From: Alphaproteobacteria bacterium
GTDB taxonomy: Bacteria; Pseudomonadota; Alphaproteobacteria; M2410
Direction of reading: 5' to 3'
Length of the DNA stretch: 12,401 nucleotides
Assembly: GCA_021774955.1 (NCBI GenBank)
Contig: JAJFIN010000223.1
Location: forward strand, 1-12,401
Shown: positions 1-6,977 of the stretch, one piece after another
Position numbering within the stretch: position 1 is the first letter of the stretch
Layout: each line of letters begins with the position of its first letter
The notes under the pieces: model-generated
The model's input: the letters and a program-made list of their open reading frames with translations, nothing else
Told to the model about the DNA's origin: nothing
Database searches by the model: none
Program-made: the position numbers and the translations under genes

Positions 1-231
1 CGATAGTTCTAGCTTTCCATTGCGCCGCACCAATGGAGTTCTTATGCGATCTCGATCCTCATGAAGCTCTTTGAGCGCCGCACCCTTCGGGCATAAATAA
101 CCCCTTGAAAAAATGTCTTCCGGATCCGGCCGTACCGAGAGTATTTTACGATTATCGCTTGTGACGACAACACCACAGCCAGCTTCGCAAATATGACAAA
201 TCGATTTGGATTTCCTAACCGTCACAATCAT
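1..231 (-). CDS. Molybdopterin oxidoreductase (MopB/formate dehydrogenase-like), N-terminal fragment
   Basis: The minus strand reads without interruption from an ATG at 231 to the window edge, giving 77 residues of a gene that continues outside. The start has the CxxCxxxC arrangement CHICEAGC (Cys12, 15 and 19), and a fourth cysteine follows in the phrase SRGYLCPKG (Cys47). This is the 4Fe-4S binding segment that opens molybdopterin-bis-MGD oxidoreductases of the formate dehydrogenase, nitrate reductase and BisC superfamily. The following stretch, LKELHEDRDRIRTPLVRR, is also typical. Such enzymes move electrons between a Mo or W cofactor and an iron-sulfur chain. The substrate cannot be told from the N-terminus. 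No twin-arginine signal is present, so a cytoplasmic enzyme is likely. A TTG four codons upstream (243) is an alternative start, and an in-frame TAG lies just above it. The AAGGG before the ATG is unusually close to it. Confidence 0.85.
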   Translation of the reverse strand, partial: MIVTVRKSKSICHICEAGCGVVVTSDNRKILSVRPDPEDIFSRGYLCPKGAALKELHEDRDRIRTPLVRRNGKLELS

Positions 232-245
232 GCCCTTCGGCAACG

Positions 246-262
246 TTTCGCGCTAAGCGAAA
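246..262. repeat. Short palindrome in the molybdopterin oxidoreductase leader
   Basis: TTTCGC (246-251) and GCGAAA (257-262) form a perfect 6-base inverted repeat around a 5-base centre. It lies 15 bases upstream of the ATG at 231 and just downstream of the candidate promoter. It could be an operator or an RNA hairpin close to the ribosome binding site. No regulator in the window is obviously matched to it. Confidence 0.35.
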
Positions 263-280
263 TGCCTAGCAGATCCAGTC

Positions 281-310
281 ACGCTAACGAAAGCCCTCTG
301 GTTCTGTCAA
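281..310 (-). promoter_or_regulatory. Candidate sigma-70-type promoter for the molybdopterin oxidoreductase
   Basis: On the minus strand a perfect TTGACA lies at 310-305. After an 18-base spacer, TAGCGT at 286-281 matches three of six bases of TATAAT, including the first two and the last. The predicted start near 274 would give a leader of about 40 bases before the ATG at 231. The -35 box is exact, but the -10 is weak and nothing else tests it. Confidence 0.35.
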
Positions 311-359
311 TGTTGCGGGTTTATCAATGTCGGAATATTCAACTGATCTACAACATAAT

Positions 360-2450
360 CTAAGATGCAGCTGAGCGAGATGTGATTTGAGAGTCAGATA
401 GGAATTCATCAAGAACATCGCAAAGCGCATTGTACTCTAGCGGTTTAGGTAAATATCCATCAAAACCAGATGAGAGAAACCGCTGCGCGTCGGACTTCAT
501 TGCGTGAGCGGTGACAGCAATAACGGGAATGGAGCGCACATTTTCAGGCATAGTTCTGATATGCTTTGTTGCCGTTAGACCGTCCATCACGGGCATATTG
601 ATATCCATCAAAATGAGATCGAATTCGGTCTCTTTCAGCTTATCAATTGCGATCTGTCCGTTCTCTGCGATTTCAAAATGCAAACCCACAGCTTCAATCA
701 AGTGAGTAATGACGGTGCGATTAATTTCATTATCTTCCACGATCAGCACGCGCCCTTTTACGACGTCCGCACAATTCTCGTCACCATCGCTTCGAGCGCC
801 AGAACCTTCGACCTGCACCTCGACAACGTTGATTGGCGTTATGAAAGTGAATTTCGAACCCTTGTTCTCCTCGCTTTCAACCGCGATATTTCCGCCAAGT
901 TGATTTACAATTTTCTCGCAGATTGCCATTCCAAGGCCCACTCCTTCACGGGTCTTGACCGATTGGTCGGTACTCCGGAAAAACGGATCGAATAGATTTC
1001 GGATTGTTTCTTGGGACATTCCGATGCCGCTGTCTTCAACCGTGAACCGTAATTGATCACCATGCCCACCGCCACGCTCAAGACCAATATGTACTGAGAC
1101 GAAACCTTTATCGGTATATTTCATTGCATTACCGATTATGTTGTCTAACACCTGGCAAATTCTTGCTTTGTCGCCTCTCGCTTGAGATGGCATTTGATCA
1201 AACTTCAGTGAGAAATCGAAACCTTTTTGATCTGCATCCATCGACCATCGTTGTGCTGAAACGCGGAATTCTTCTTTCGGGTCGAAAGGTTCATCGATAA
1301 ATTCCAAGCTACCTGATTCTAATTTCGCCAAATCAAGAATGTCATTGAGGATCCGAAGGAGCGCATTGGCTGAATGTCGCACCAATTCCAATCTCTCGAT
1401 GTCCTGTTCATTTCGGTTGGGATCCATCAGCATGATTTGAATGAATCCCAGAACACCATTCATTGGCGTGCGAAGTTCATGCGACATCATGGCGAGAAAG
1501 GAAGATTTTGCTACATTTGCTGCTTCGGCATCTTCTTTCGCAATTCTTAGTTCTTTTTCGGCCGACCTTTGTGCTGTGACATCCTGTGTCGTGCCTATTG
1601 CCTCGTACGGTTCACCCATTTCATCAGAAACAACACTTCCGGTTTCATGAATGATATTCACCTGGCCATCCGGCATTATGACGCGATGGTCAACCGCGTA
1701 TGGCTCGCCGGTTAATGCATTGTCAATCGCACCTCGGACGATGTGTTGGTCCTCTGGATGGATCAAATGTATAAAATCTGAGATGGAAGCACTGGTGATG
1801 CCTGGACCTAGTCCAAACATTTTGGAAACTTGATCAGTCCATTCTAACGTGTCGGCCTTGATATTCCAGCGCCATGTTCCGAGTTTGGCCATTTCCTGGG
1901 ATTTGGCTAATAGAAATTCTTTTTCCGCAAGATGTTTGAGAAGATGGGCTGCTTCTTGCGACGAAGTCTCCGCTCGATTACGTTCTGCAGTTAATTCACT
2001 ATTGCGTTTCGTGAGTAGTTCTTGACTCTTTTTGAGATCCTGGACATAGGTTTCAATGAGTGTTTCTTGTTGTTTACGCTCGGTAATATTTCTCTGTATC
2101 GAGACGAAATACTCAGGATCGCCTTCCTTGTGAGACATCGGCGCGATGTTGACCTCTATCCAATAGTCGCGACCATCTTTTCGGTAATTGCAGATTTCTG
2201 CTTTGACGCTTTTACGTTGTTTAACATGATCGTTGATGGTATCGATTACCACCATGTCCGTCTGCGGCCCATGCAAGATCTTGGGGCTCTGGCCAATGAT
2301 GTCTTCTCGTTGGTAGCCGCTGAGTTCGACAAAAGCATCATTCACCCAAGAGACAATGACACGTTGGGGTGCAGATTCTTTGTACTCAGCGATTACGATA
2401 GCATCGCGCGTTTGATTTAGAACATCCGCTAACAACGCGGTCGAAAACAT
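360..2450 (-). CDS. Hybrid sensor histidine kinase (PAS-PAS-HisKA-HATPase-REC)
   Basis: This is a soluble hybrid two-component kinase of 696 residues with no membrane segment. In order: PAS 1 (about 7-125, ending in the NITERK motif), a charged coiled-coil linker (126-185), PAS 2 of the PAS_3 type (about 190-295), and HisKA with H-box FLAMMSHELRTPMNG, phospho-accepting His324. The HATPase follows (about 425-540), with N box NIIGNAMKY and glycine-rich DSGIGM and GVGLGMA. A receiver domain (567-685) carries phospho-acceptor Asp616 in LILMDINMPVMDG and Lys669 in LPKPL. A longer frame begins at a GTG at 2465, but that GTG overlaps GGAG (2463-2460), which sits 9 bases before the ATG at 2450, so the ATG is preferred. 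No HPt domain or partner regulator is present, so the phosphate probably passes to an HPt protein encoded elsewhere. PAS 1 resembles a LOV domain without its photoactive cysteine. The ligand is unknown. Confidence 0.93.
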   Translation of the reverse strand: MFSTALLADVLNQTRDAIVIAEYKESAPQRVIVSWVNDAFVELSGYQREDIIGQSPKILHGPQTDMVVIDTINDHVKQRKSVKAEICNYRKDGRDYWIEVNIAPMSHKEGDPEYFVSIQRNITERKQQETLIETYVQDLKKSQELLTKRNSELTAERNRAETSSQEAAHLLKHLAEKEFLLAKSQEMAKLGTWRWNIKADTLEWTDQVSKMFGLGPGITSASISDFIHLIHPEDQHIVRGAIDNALTGEPYAVDHRVIMPDGQVNIIHETGSVVSDEMGEPYEAIGTTQDVTAQRSAEKELRIAKEDAEAANVAKSSFLAMMSHELRTPMNGVLGFIQIMLMDPNRNEQDIERLELVRHSANALLRILNDILDLAKLESGSLEFIDEPFDPKEEFRVSAQRWSMDADQKGFDFSLKFDQMPSQARGDKARICQVLDNIIGNAMKYTDKGFVSVHIGLERGGGHGDQLRFTVEDSGIGMSQETIRNLFDPFFRSTDQSVKTREGVGLGMAICEKIVNQLGGNIAVESEENKGSKFTFITPINVVEVQVEGSGARSDGDENCADVVKGRVLIVEDNEINRTVITHLIEAVGLHFEIAENGQIAIDKLKETEFDLILMDINMPVMDGLTATKHIRTMPENVRSIPVIAVTAHAMKSDAQRFLSSGFDGYLPKPLEYNALCDVLDEFLSDSQITSRSAAS

Positions 2451-2697
2451 CGAATTAGTCTCCACGTTGAACTATTACTTAGCCATCAAGACCGGGCCTA
2501 TGTGGCACTCGGTCCGCAGATGGATCTGCTGAAAAACACTGTGAAATAGGATCACGTGGTATTCCCTCATTGCTCGGTATAAATATGTTAGCTCGGAGGG
2601 TCTAATTTCCAGTTAATCGCCGTTAAAGATTGTTCTGCGGCACTTTTCGAGGGTTGTGCCCGAAATTTTTACACTCGACTAATCTCGCAAGTCTTCC

Positions 2698-3513
2698 CTA
2701 ATCTTCTTCCGGCGGATTCCATGCATCCATGCTGTCACCGTCAGATAATCCCAACAGAAATTCCGGATTGCGTTTATCGATGTGGCCCGTCAATCCCTGA
2801 TAGATGGAATAGCCAATCATTTTGCGAAGGCGCGGTGAGAACTCACGAGCAATATCAAACGGGATGCCAAGCAATTGATTTTCTTGTTGCCTGATCCAGC
2901 CAGCACAATAATTCATCGGAATGCCAACACGCGGTTGATCTGTTTGGTTGGAACCACCGCCATGCCATAGGCTACCATTCCAAACAAGAACGCTTCCCTT
3001 TTTCATTTCAGCGGCGATCGTGTCATAAGGTTTACCATATTCCGGGACATCCTTAAACACGTGGCTTCCTGGTACGACGCGCGTTGCGCCATTTTCTTCA
3101 GTGAACTCTGTCAGCGCCCACATTGTATTACAGATAACCGGAACATGAGGACGTGGTAACGGCATGAGTTGGTCATCTGCATGAAGTGGTTGCGCTTTCT
3201 CACCGGGTAAGATGTTGACAGACGAGAGTGACGAAACGAGACAGCCATCATCCAATACACCTTCCACAATCGGCAATACGTCCGGGTGCTGTGGAATCGC
3301 CTCCCACATTTTCCCAAAGATCAATAGGTTGTAAACGCGCAAGGTATTGTCACCCTCAAATGGATTGCAGGCGGGTTTTGTTCCCAGCTCCTGCTCAATC
3401 CGCGTGAGGTCTTTTGCCAATTCGTCTGCTTCGTTTGGAGATAAGACATCTTCGACGATTGTGTAACCTTGCATCTTAATCGCATCGAGATGGTTGGAGA
3501 TATCTGCACTCAT
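2698..3513 (-). CDS. Phytanoyl-CoA dioxygenase (PhyH) family Fe(II)/2-oxoglutarate oxygenase
   Basis: This 271-residue protein has the usual length and layout of PhyH-family non-haem iron oxygenases. Such enzymes couple decarboxylation of 2-oxoglutarate to hydroxylation of a small or lipid substrate. The iron facial triad is visible as His111 and Asp113 in QPLHADDQ and the distal His184 in SLWHGGG. Arg195 (QPRVGIPMNY) is placed to bind 2-oxoglutarate. The stretch TEFTEENGATRVVPGSH is a family hallmark. No signal peptide is seen, so it should be cytoplasmic. The ATG at 3513 has a GAGG just upstream. The gene is divergent from the VOC gene, which hints at shared control but does not reveal the substrate. 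The 247 bases between its stop and the kinase start hold no convincing gene or terminator. The family call is firm. A specific activity (phytanoyl-CoA, ectoine or another) cannot be assigned. Confidence 0.92.
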   Translation of the reverse strand: MSADISNHLDAIKMQGYTIVEDVLSPNEADELAKDLTRIEQELGTKPACNPFEGDNTLRVYNLLIFGKMWEAIPQHPDVLPIVEGVLDDGCLVSSLSSVNILPGEKAQPLHADDQLMPLPRPHVPVICNTMWALTEFTEENGATRVVPGSHVFKDVPEYGKPYDTIAAEMKKGSVLVWNGSLWHGGGSNQTDQPRVGIPMNYCAGWIRQQENQLLGIPFDIAREFSPRLRKMIGYSIYQGLTGHIDKRNPEFLLGLSDGDSMDAWNPPEED

Positions 3514-3571
3514 AGGACCTCAACACTCCTCAGAATTTATCCGGAAGTCTAGTTTTACCGGCTAAGCAAAT

Positions 3572-3601
3572 ATAATGCACACTCGTGTTTGCATTCGTCA
3601 A
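3572..3601 (-). promoter_or_regulatory. Candidate promoter for the PhyH gene in the divergent intergenic region
   Basis: On the minus strand TTGACG at 3601-3596 (five of six) is followed after 18 bases by CATTAT at 3577-3572 (four of six). This places a start about 50 bases before the PhyH ATG. The same DNA read on the plus strand has an exact TATAAT at 3571-3576, a possible -10 for the VOC gene, but no good -35 lies upstream of it. The two signals overlap, so the promoters may compete. ACAC-TC-GTGT, a short palindrome, lies immediately beside them (about 3579-3588). Confidence 0.35.
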
Positions 3602-3700
3602 TAATGAGCACATAGGCATAGCGTCGCAGGAATGATGAGAATATGCTGAGAAGACAAAAAGAAAATCACGCACCGAAGCGTGAAACGAGGGAGACTAATC

Positions 3701-4207
3701 ATGAGTGTCGAAGTCAACGGCATAGCGCATATTCAATTTACTGTCAGGAACCCAAAAGCCTGCCTGCCGTTCTGGGAAAAGTTGTGTCACTTTCTCGAAA
3801 TGAAAACGCTGATCAAAAACGATGAAACGATCTATTGCATCGGCAGCCGCACCGGAATTCTTGTCCGCGGCGCACCTTCAGACAAACGAGATCAAGCCTT
3901 TGATCAAGACCGCCCAGGGCTACATCATTTTTGCTTTCGTGCGCGCAGCACTGAAGATGTCGACGCTATATATGCTTATGCCAAGGACGAACTCAATGCT
4001 CATATCGTCCATGCTCCTGAAGAGGCTTCGCACTTTGCACCCGGTTATTATTCAATTCTCTTTGAAGATCCCGATGGTATTCGCATCGAAGTAAATTACG
4101 TACCCGGTCGCGGCCATCTAGGCAAAGAGGGTCGTCTTGGTGATGAAGGCAAAGGGCCAGCGGATCAATATGGCGAGGATGGGTTGACCGACAAAACAGC
4201 CTCCTAA
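3701..4207 (+). CDS. VOC (glyoxalase/bleomycin-resistance fold) family protein
   Basis: This is a 168-residue single-polypeptide VOC protein with two beta-alpha-beta-beta-beta units. The first opens with GIAHIQFTV, His10 being a likely metal ligand. The second opens with PGLHHFCFR (His75/His76) and closes with SILFEDPDGIRIEVNY, where Glu130 is the usual last metal ligand. The family includes glyoxalase I, ring-cleavage dioxygenases, epimerases and resistance proteins. The substrate here is not evident. The tail after residue 133 is glycine-rich and charged and looks disordered. The frame could start seven codons earlier, but a strong GAGGGAG (3687-3693) sits 7 bases before the ATG at 3701, so I chose that start. 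It heads a run of plus-strand genes and is divergent from the PhyH gene. The 101 bases downstream show no terminator. Confidence 0.88.
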   Translation: MSVEVNGIAHIQFTVRNPKACLPFWEKLCHFLEMKTLIKNDETIYCIGSRTGILVRGAPSDKRDQAFDQDRPGLHHFCFRARSTEDVDAIYAYAKDELNAHIVHAPEEASHFAPGYYSILFEDPDGIRIEVNYVPGRGHLGKEGRLGDEGKGPADQYGEDGLTDKTAS

Positions 4208-4308
4208 ACTGAGAACAGCGTTGATCTAATCTTATGATGTCGGAGGTAATTGGCAGCAATACCCGCAAAGTGCTCAGATAGAAACGCAGGGGGTTTTGGA
4301 TAATCGCG

Positions 4309-5328
4309 ATGACGACGACACTAGTTTTCACATTGATAGCCTTGCTGACCTTGATGATTGCTGGTGCGCTCTATCAGCGTTACGCAACCGCACGAGACAA
4401 AAAGCGCTTTCCTCCTCCCGGGCAGTTCATTGAAATTGGCGAAGATCGCATTCATGTCGAAGTGAGGGAGCCGGTAACGCCAACGGAGTCTCCCCCCATT
4501 GTGTGCTTTACCGGTATCGCATTACCGGGGATAACATTTGACCGCATTGCGCAAGGTTTGGCAGATACCTCAAAAGTTATCATGTATGATCGGCCGGGAT
4601 CCGGCTGGAGTGCACCATCAGACACAGGTCTTGACGCTTCATCTGTGTCCGACTTAACGGCTCGGATGCTTGATAAACTAGAAATCCATGAACCTGTTAT
4701 ACTTGTTGGCCATTCACTTGGTGCTCTTTATGCACGCGTCTTTATCGAGAAATTCCCCGAGCGCGTTGCTGGGCTTGTGTCAATCGACTCTTCCCATGAG
4801 GATATGCAGTTTCGCTTTCCAGAAGTCATCAACCTGGCGCGTAATGTAATGATGTTAGGTCATAAGACTTTACGATGGGGCACCTATATTGGATGGTCGC
4901 GTTTGCGCAAGCGTTCTCTAACCAAGCAGGCATATGGATTACCCGAGAAGGCCCAGGCGCAAACAGTTGCCCTAATGTCGCAAACAAGCCATCAGGAAGC
5001 CGCCAACCGGGAATCGAAAGCATGGGAGGTTTCCACTGCACAAGCTCGCAGGGTGCCACATTTCGGCGATCTTCCTGTACGGGTTTTGGTGGCGGGAAAC
5101 TGGCCAAAGATCATGTTGCCTAGCTGGCTGGAAATGCAGAACGAACTCTCTCATCTTTCCAACTGCGGCACGATGAAAGTGATAGGTGATGCTGATCATG
5201 TGGGCATTCTTATGAGTGAACATGCCCGCCATAGCGTTACAGAAATTCGCGAGATTTTAGCGCTTCTCGAGGAAGAAAAAAAGCACGCGGCACACGATCA
5301 ACCGGAAACGAACACCGAAACTGTTTAG
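4309..5328 (+). CDS. Membrane-anchored alpha/beta hydrolase
   Basis: This is a 339-residue alpha/beta-fold hydrolase with an N-terminal hydrophobic helix (about 4-22), probably an uncleaved anchor. If so, the catalytic domain would face the periplasm. The nucleophile elbow is GHSLG with Ser136. The strand and helix that follow (FPERVAGLVSIDSSH) are typical of this fold, and Asp160 may be the acid. The base is probably His297 in GDADHVG. An oxyanion-side motif with YDRPGSGWS (about 93-101) is also typical of esterase and proline-iminopeptidase-like hydrolases. After about residue 320 the tail is charged and low in complexity. The ribosome binding site is weak (GGAT about 8 bases upstream). A short hairpin (5327-5341) covers the stop codon but lacks a T-tract, so it is not a clear terminator. 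An esterase, lactonase or peptidase role is possible and the substrate is unknown. Confidence 0.87.
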   Translation: MTTTLVFTLIALLTLMIAGALYQRYATARDKKRFPPPGQFIEIGEDRIHVEVREPVTPTESPPIVCFTGIALPGITFDRIAQGLADTSKVIMYDRPGSGWSAPSDTGLDASSVSDLTARMLDKLEIHEPVILVGHSLGALYARVFIEKFPERVAGLVSIDSSHEDMQFRFPEVINLARNVMMLGHKTLRWGTYIGWSRLRKRSLTKQAYGLPEKAQAQTVALMSQTSHQEAANRESKAWEVSTAQARRVPHFGDLPVRVLVAGNWPKIMLPSWLEMQNELSHLSNCGTMKVIGDADHVGILMSEHARHSVTEIREILALLEEEKKHAAHDQPETNTETV

Positions 5329-5400
5329 CGAAGGCTTCGTTGACTTATACCAGCAAACTCGCCACGCTATTTCTCGATAGATTTCAACTAGGCTACCAGC

Positions 5401-5907
5401 ATGGATGATTTAGCCCGACTACAAAAACCGGAATGGTCAGAGGGCACATGCGCTTGTGGCGCAGTGCAGTTTGCCATCAAGCATCCAGCACGCTGGGCTT
5501 GGCATGACCATTCAAAGAAAAGCCGACATATCCATGGGGCGCCATGCGCAACTTACGTTGGCACGTGGCGAAAAAGATTTCGGTTCGATAAGGGGGAAGA
5601 AAGTCTTTTGCAATGGCGTGATGATGATAACGGTGTGACACGCCGTTTTTGCGGTGTGTGCGGAACACCGGTTCTATATGAACGAGATAAATCACCACAC
5701 ATGATTAATATTCCTCGGGCATTATTCTTAGAAGAGGTTGGACGCGAGCCCCGCTATCATGGTAGTTATCGGGAAATACCAGACTGGGCATATCTTGGCG
5801 AGAAAGTCTCGCCGCTGAAGGATTACCCAAGTTTTATGTATGAGCGGCCACGCAAGAAAACACGTCAAACGCATGACACGATGTTTGATTTTGATGAGCC
5901 CTCCTAG
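5401..5907 (+). CDS. GFA/CENP-V-type zinc-fold protein with altered metal site
   Basis: These 168 residues match the fold of GFA proteins, named after glutathione-dependent formaldehyde-activating enzyme. The first zinc pair is present as GTCACGAVQF (Cys17, Cys19) and the last pair as RRFCGVCGTPV (Cys84, Cys87). The middle CHCxxC motif expected of the family is missing. At its place is WHDHSKKSRHIHGAPC, with His35 and His37 where cysteines usually stand, followed by the typical YVGTWRKRF. The protein is therefore probably a GFA subfamily member that binds zinc differently and may not act on S-hydroxymethylglutathione. No signal peptide is seen. The ATG has only a weak AGG 8 bases upstream. 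A TTGACT at 5340-5345 could be a -35 but has no good -10. The stop is 15 bases before the next ATG, implying co-transcription with the serine hydrolase gene. Confidence 0.8.
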   Translation: MDDLARLQKPEWSEGTCACGAVQFAIKHPARWAWHDHSKKSRHIHGAPCATYVGTWRKRFRFDKGEESLLQWRDDDNGVTRRFCGVCGTPVLYERDKSPHMINIPRALFLEEVGREPRYHGSYREIPDWAYLGEKVSPLKDYPSFMYERPRKKTRQTHDTMFDFDEPS

Positions 5908-5922
5908 TTGGAGTTCCTATCC

Positions 5923-6936
5923 ATGAAATGTCTTATCTCTTTTTTTGTCATACTCTTTTTTTCCTCCATTACAGCACAAGCAGACTATCGCGAAGCTGCA
6001 GACTACAGCGCAGACAACAAGGGTGTTTCGATGGTGGTCCTTAAAGCCGGACAATTGGTGTTTGAAGATTATCCAGGTCGTGGTGGACAAAACAAAGCGT
6101 GGGAATTAGCCAGTGGCACCAAAAGTTTTTGCGCGGTCATCGCTGCTGCCGCCGTCCAAGACGGTATTTTGACGCTCGATGAAAAGGTCGCCGAAACAAT
6201 AAGTGAATGGAAGCACGATTCCAAAAAAAGCAAAATTACAATACGTCAACTCCTATCCATCACTAGCGGTTTGAAACCCAATGATGTTGGACGCGTTCCA
6301 ACCTATGCCAAAGCTATTGAAACGCCCGCGATTGTTGAACCCGGAACGAAATTTGATTATGGCCCAACGACGTTTCAAGTGTTTGGCGAGGTTATGCGGC
6401 GTAAACTAGAAGGCCAATACCCTGATGTGGCTGCCTACCTTCAAGCGCGTGTTCTTGATCAAATTGGAGTCACTCCAGCTGAATGGACAAGGGGAAAAGA
6501 TGGGTATCCGCGTCTTTCAATGGGTGTCGATTTGACAGCACGGAACTGGGCAACCTTTGGAGAATTTGTGAGACGAGACGGTGAATGGAACGGTACGCAG
6601 TTAATAGATGCCGAAACACTGGGTGAGACTATGATTGGCAGTAAAGTCAATCGCGTTTATGGACTTTCCTGGTGGCTCAACAAAAAACCTTCGCTAAAAA
6701 ACCTACGCACCTCCAAAACCATGAGACGGGCTACCGATCTTTACACCAATCGAAAAGAGGCGCGTAAACTCCCTTCCGATATGTACATGGCTGGGGGTGC
6801 TGGCTTTCAACGGCTGTATATTATTCCCTCAATGGACCTTATAATTGTACGCCAATCGGGGGCGATATTTGGCCCTCGATCGGGCAAGAACTTCTCTGAT
6901 GTCGCTTTTCTAAGCCTTGCACTCGATATAAAGTGA
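5923..6936 (+). CDS. Exported beta-lactamase-family serine hydrolase
   Basis: This 337-residue class-C/penicillin-binding-type serine hydrolase begins with a clear Sec signal peptide, a hydrophobic run ending TAQA, with cleavage likely after residue 20. The SxxK motif is SGTK, with nucleophile Ser64 and general base Lys67. Tyr147 in FDYGPTTFQ stands at the second-motif position. The segment LTLDEKVAETI and ITIRQLLSITSGL are hallmarks of the family. The third motif is represented by AGGAGFQRLYIIPS rather than KTG, as is usual in the esterase and peptidase branches. It probably works in the periplasm on an ester or peptide rather than as an antibiotic-resistance enzyme. The frame stays open to a TTG at 5908 directly after the upstream stop. 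However, GGAG lies 9 bases before the ATG at 5923 and that start gives a clean signal peptide. Confidence 0.9.
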   Translation: MKCLISFFVILFFSSITAQADYREAADYSADNKGVSMVVLKAGQLVFEDYPGRGGQNKAWELASGTKSFCAVIAAAAVQDGILTLDEKVAETISEWKHDSKKSKITIRQLLSITSGLKPNDVGRVPTYAKAIETPAIVEPGTKFDYGPTTFQVFGEVMRRKLEGQYPDVAAYLQARVLDQIGVTPAEWTRGKDGYPRLSMGVDLTARNWATFGEFVRRDGEWNGTQLIDAETLGETMIGSKVNRVYGLSWWLNKKPSLKNLRTSKTMRRATDLYTNRKEARKLPSDMYMAGGAGFQRLYIIPSMDLIIVRQSGAIFGPRSGKNFSDVAFLSLALDIK

Positions 6937-6977
6937 CGCTGGGCCGTCTAACCAATCGCCCACGCGGGATTTTAACC

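Noticed and set aside
678..995. Plus-strand reading frame of 105 codons
   Set aside because: It lies wholly opposite the kinase ATPase and receiver region, whose motifs are intact on the minus strand. Its product has no recognisable features.
2022..2420. Plus-strand reading frame of 132 codons
   Set aside because: It is antisense to the first PAS domain and linker of the kinase. The cysteine- and phenylalanine-rich product is a typical shadow translation.
5327..5341. Intrinsic terminator after the alpha/beta hydrolase
   Set aside because: The stem is short, contains a G-T pair and is not followed by a T-tract.
5908..5922. TTG start of the serine hydrolase directly after the GFA stop
   Set aside because: The GGAG that would serve as ribosome binding site lies within it, 9 bases before the ATG at 5923, which gives a proper signal peptide.
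6933..6977. GTG start of the FAD enzyme overlapping the previous stop
   Set aside because: The extra 15 residues are basic and unlike the family N-terminus. The ATG at 6978 has a ribosome binding site and the correct distance to the GAGIVG motif.
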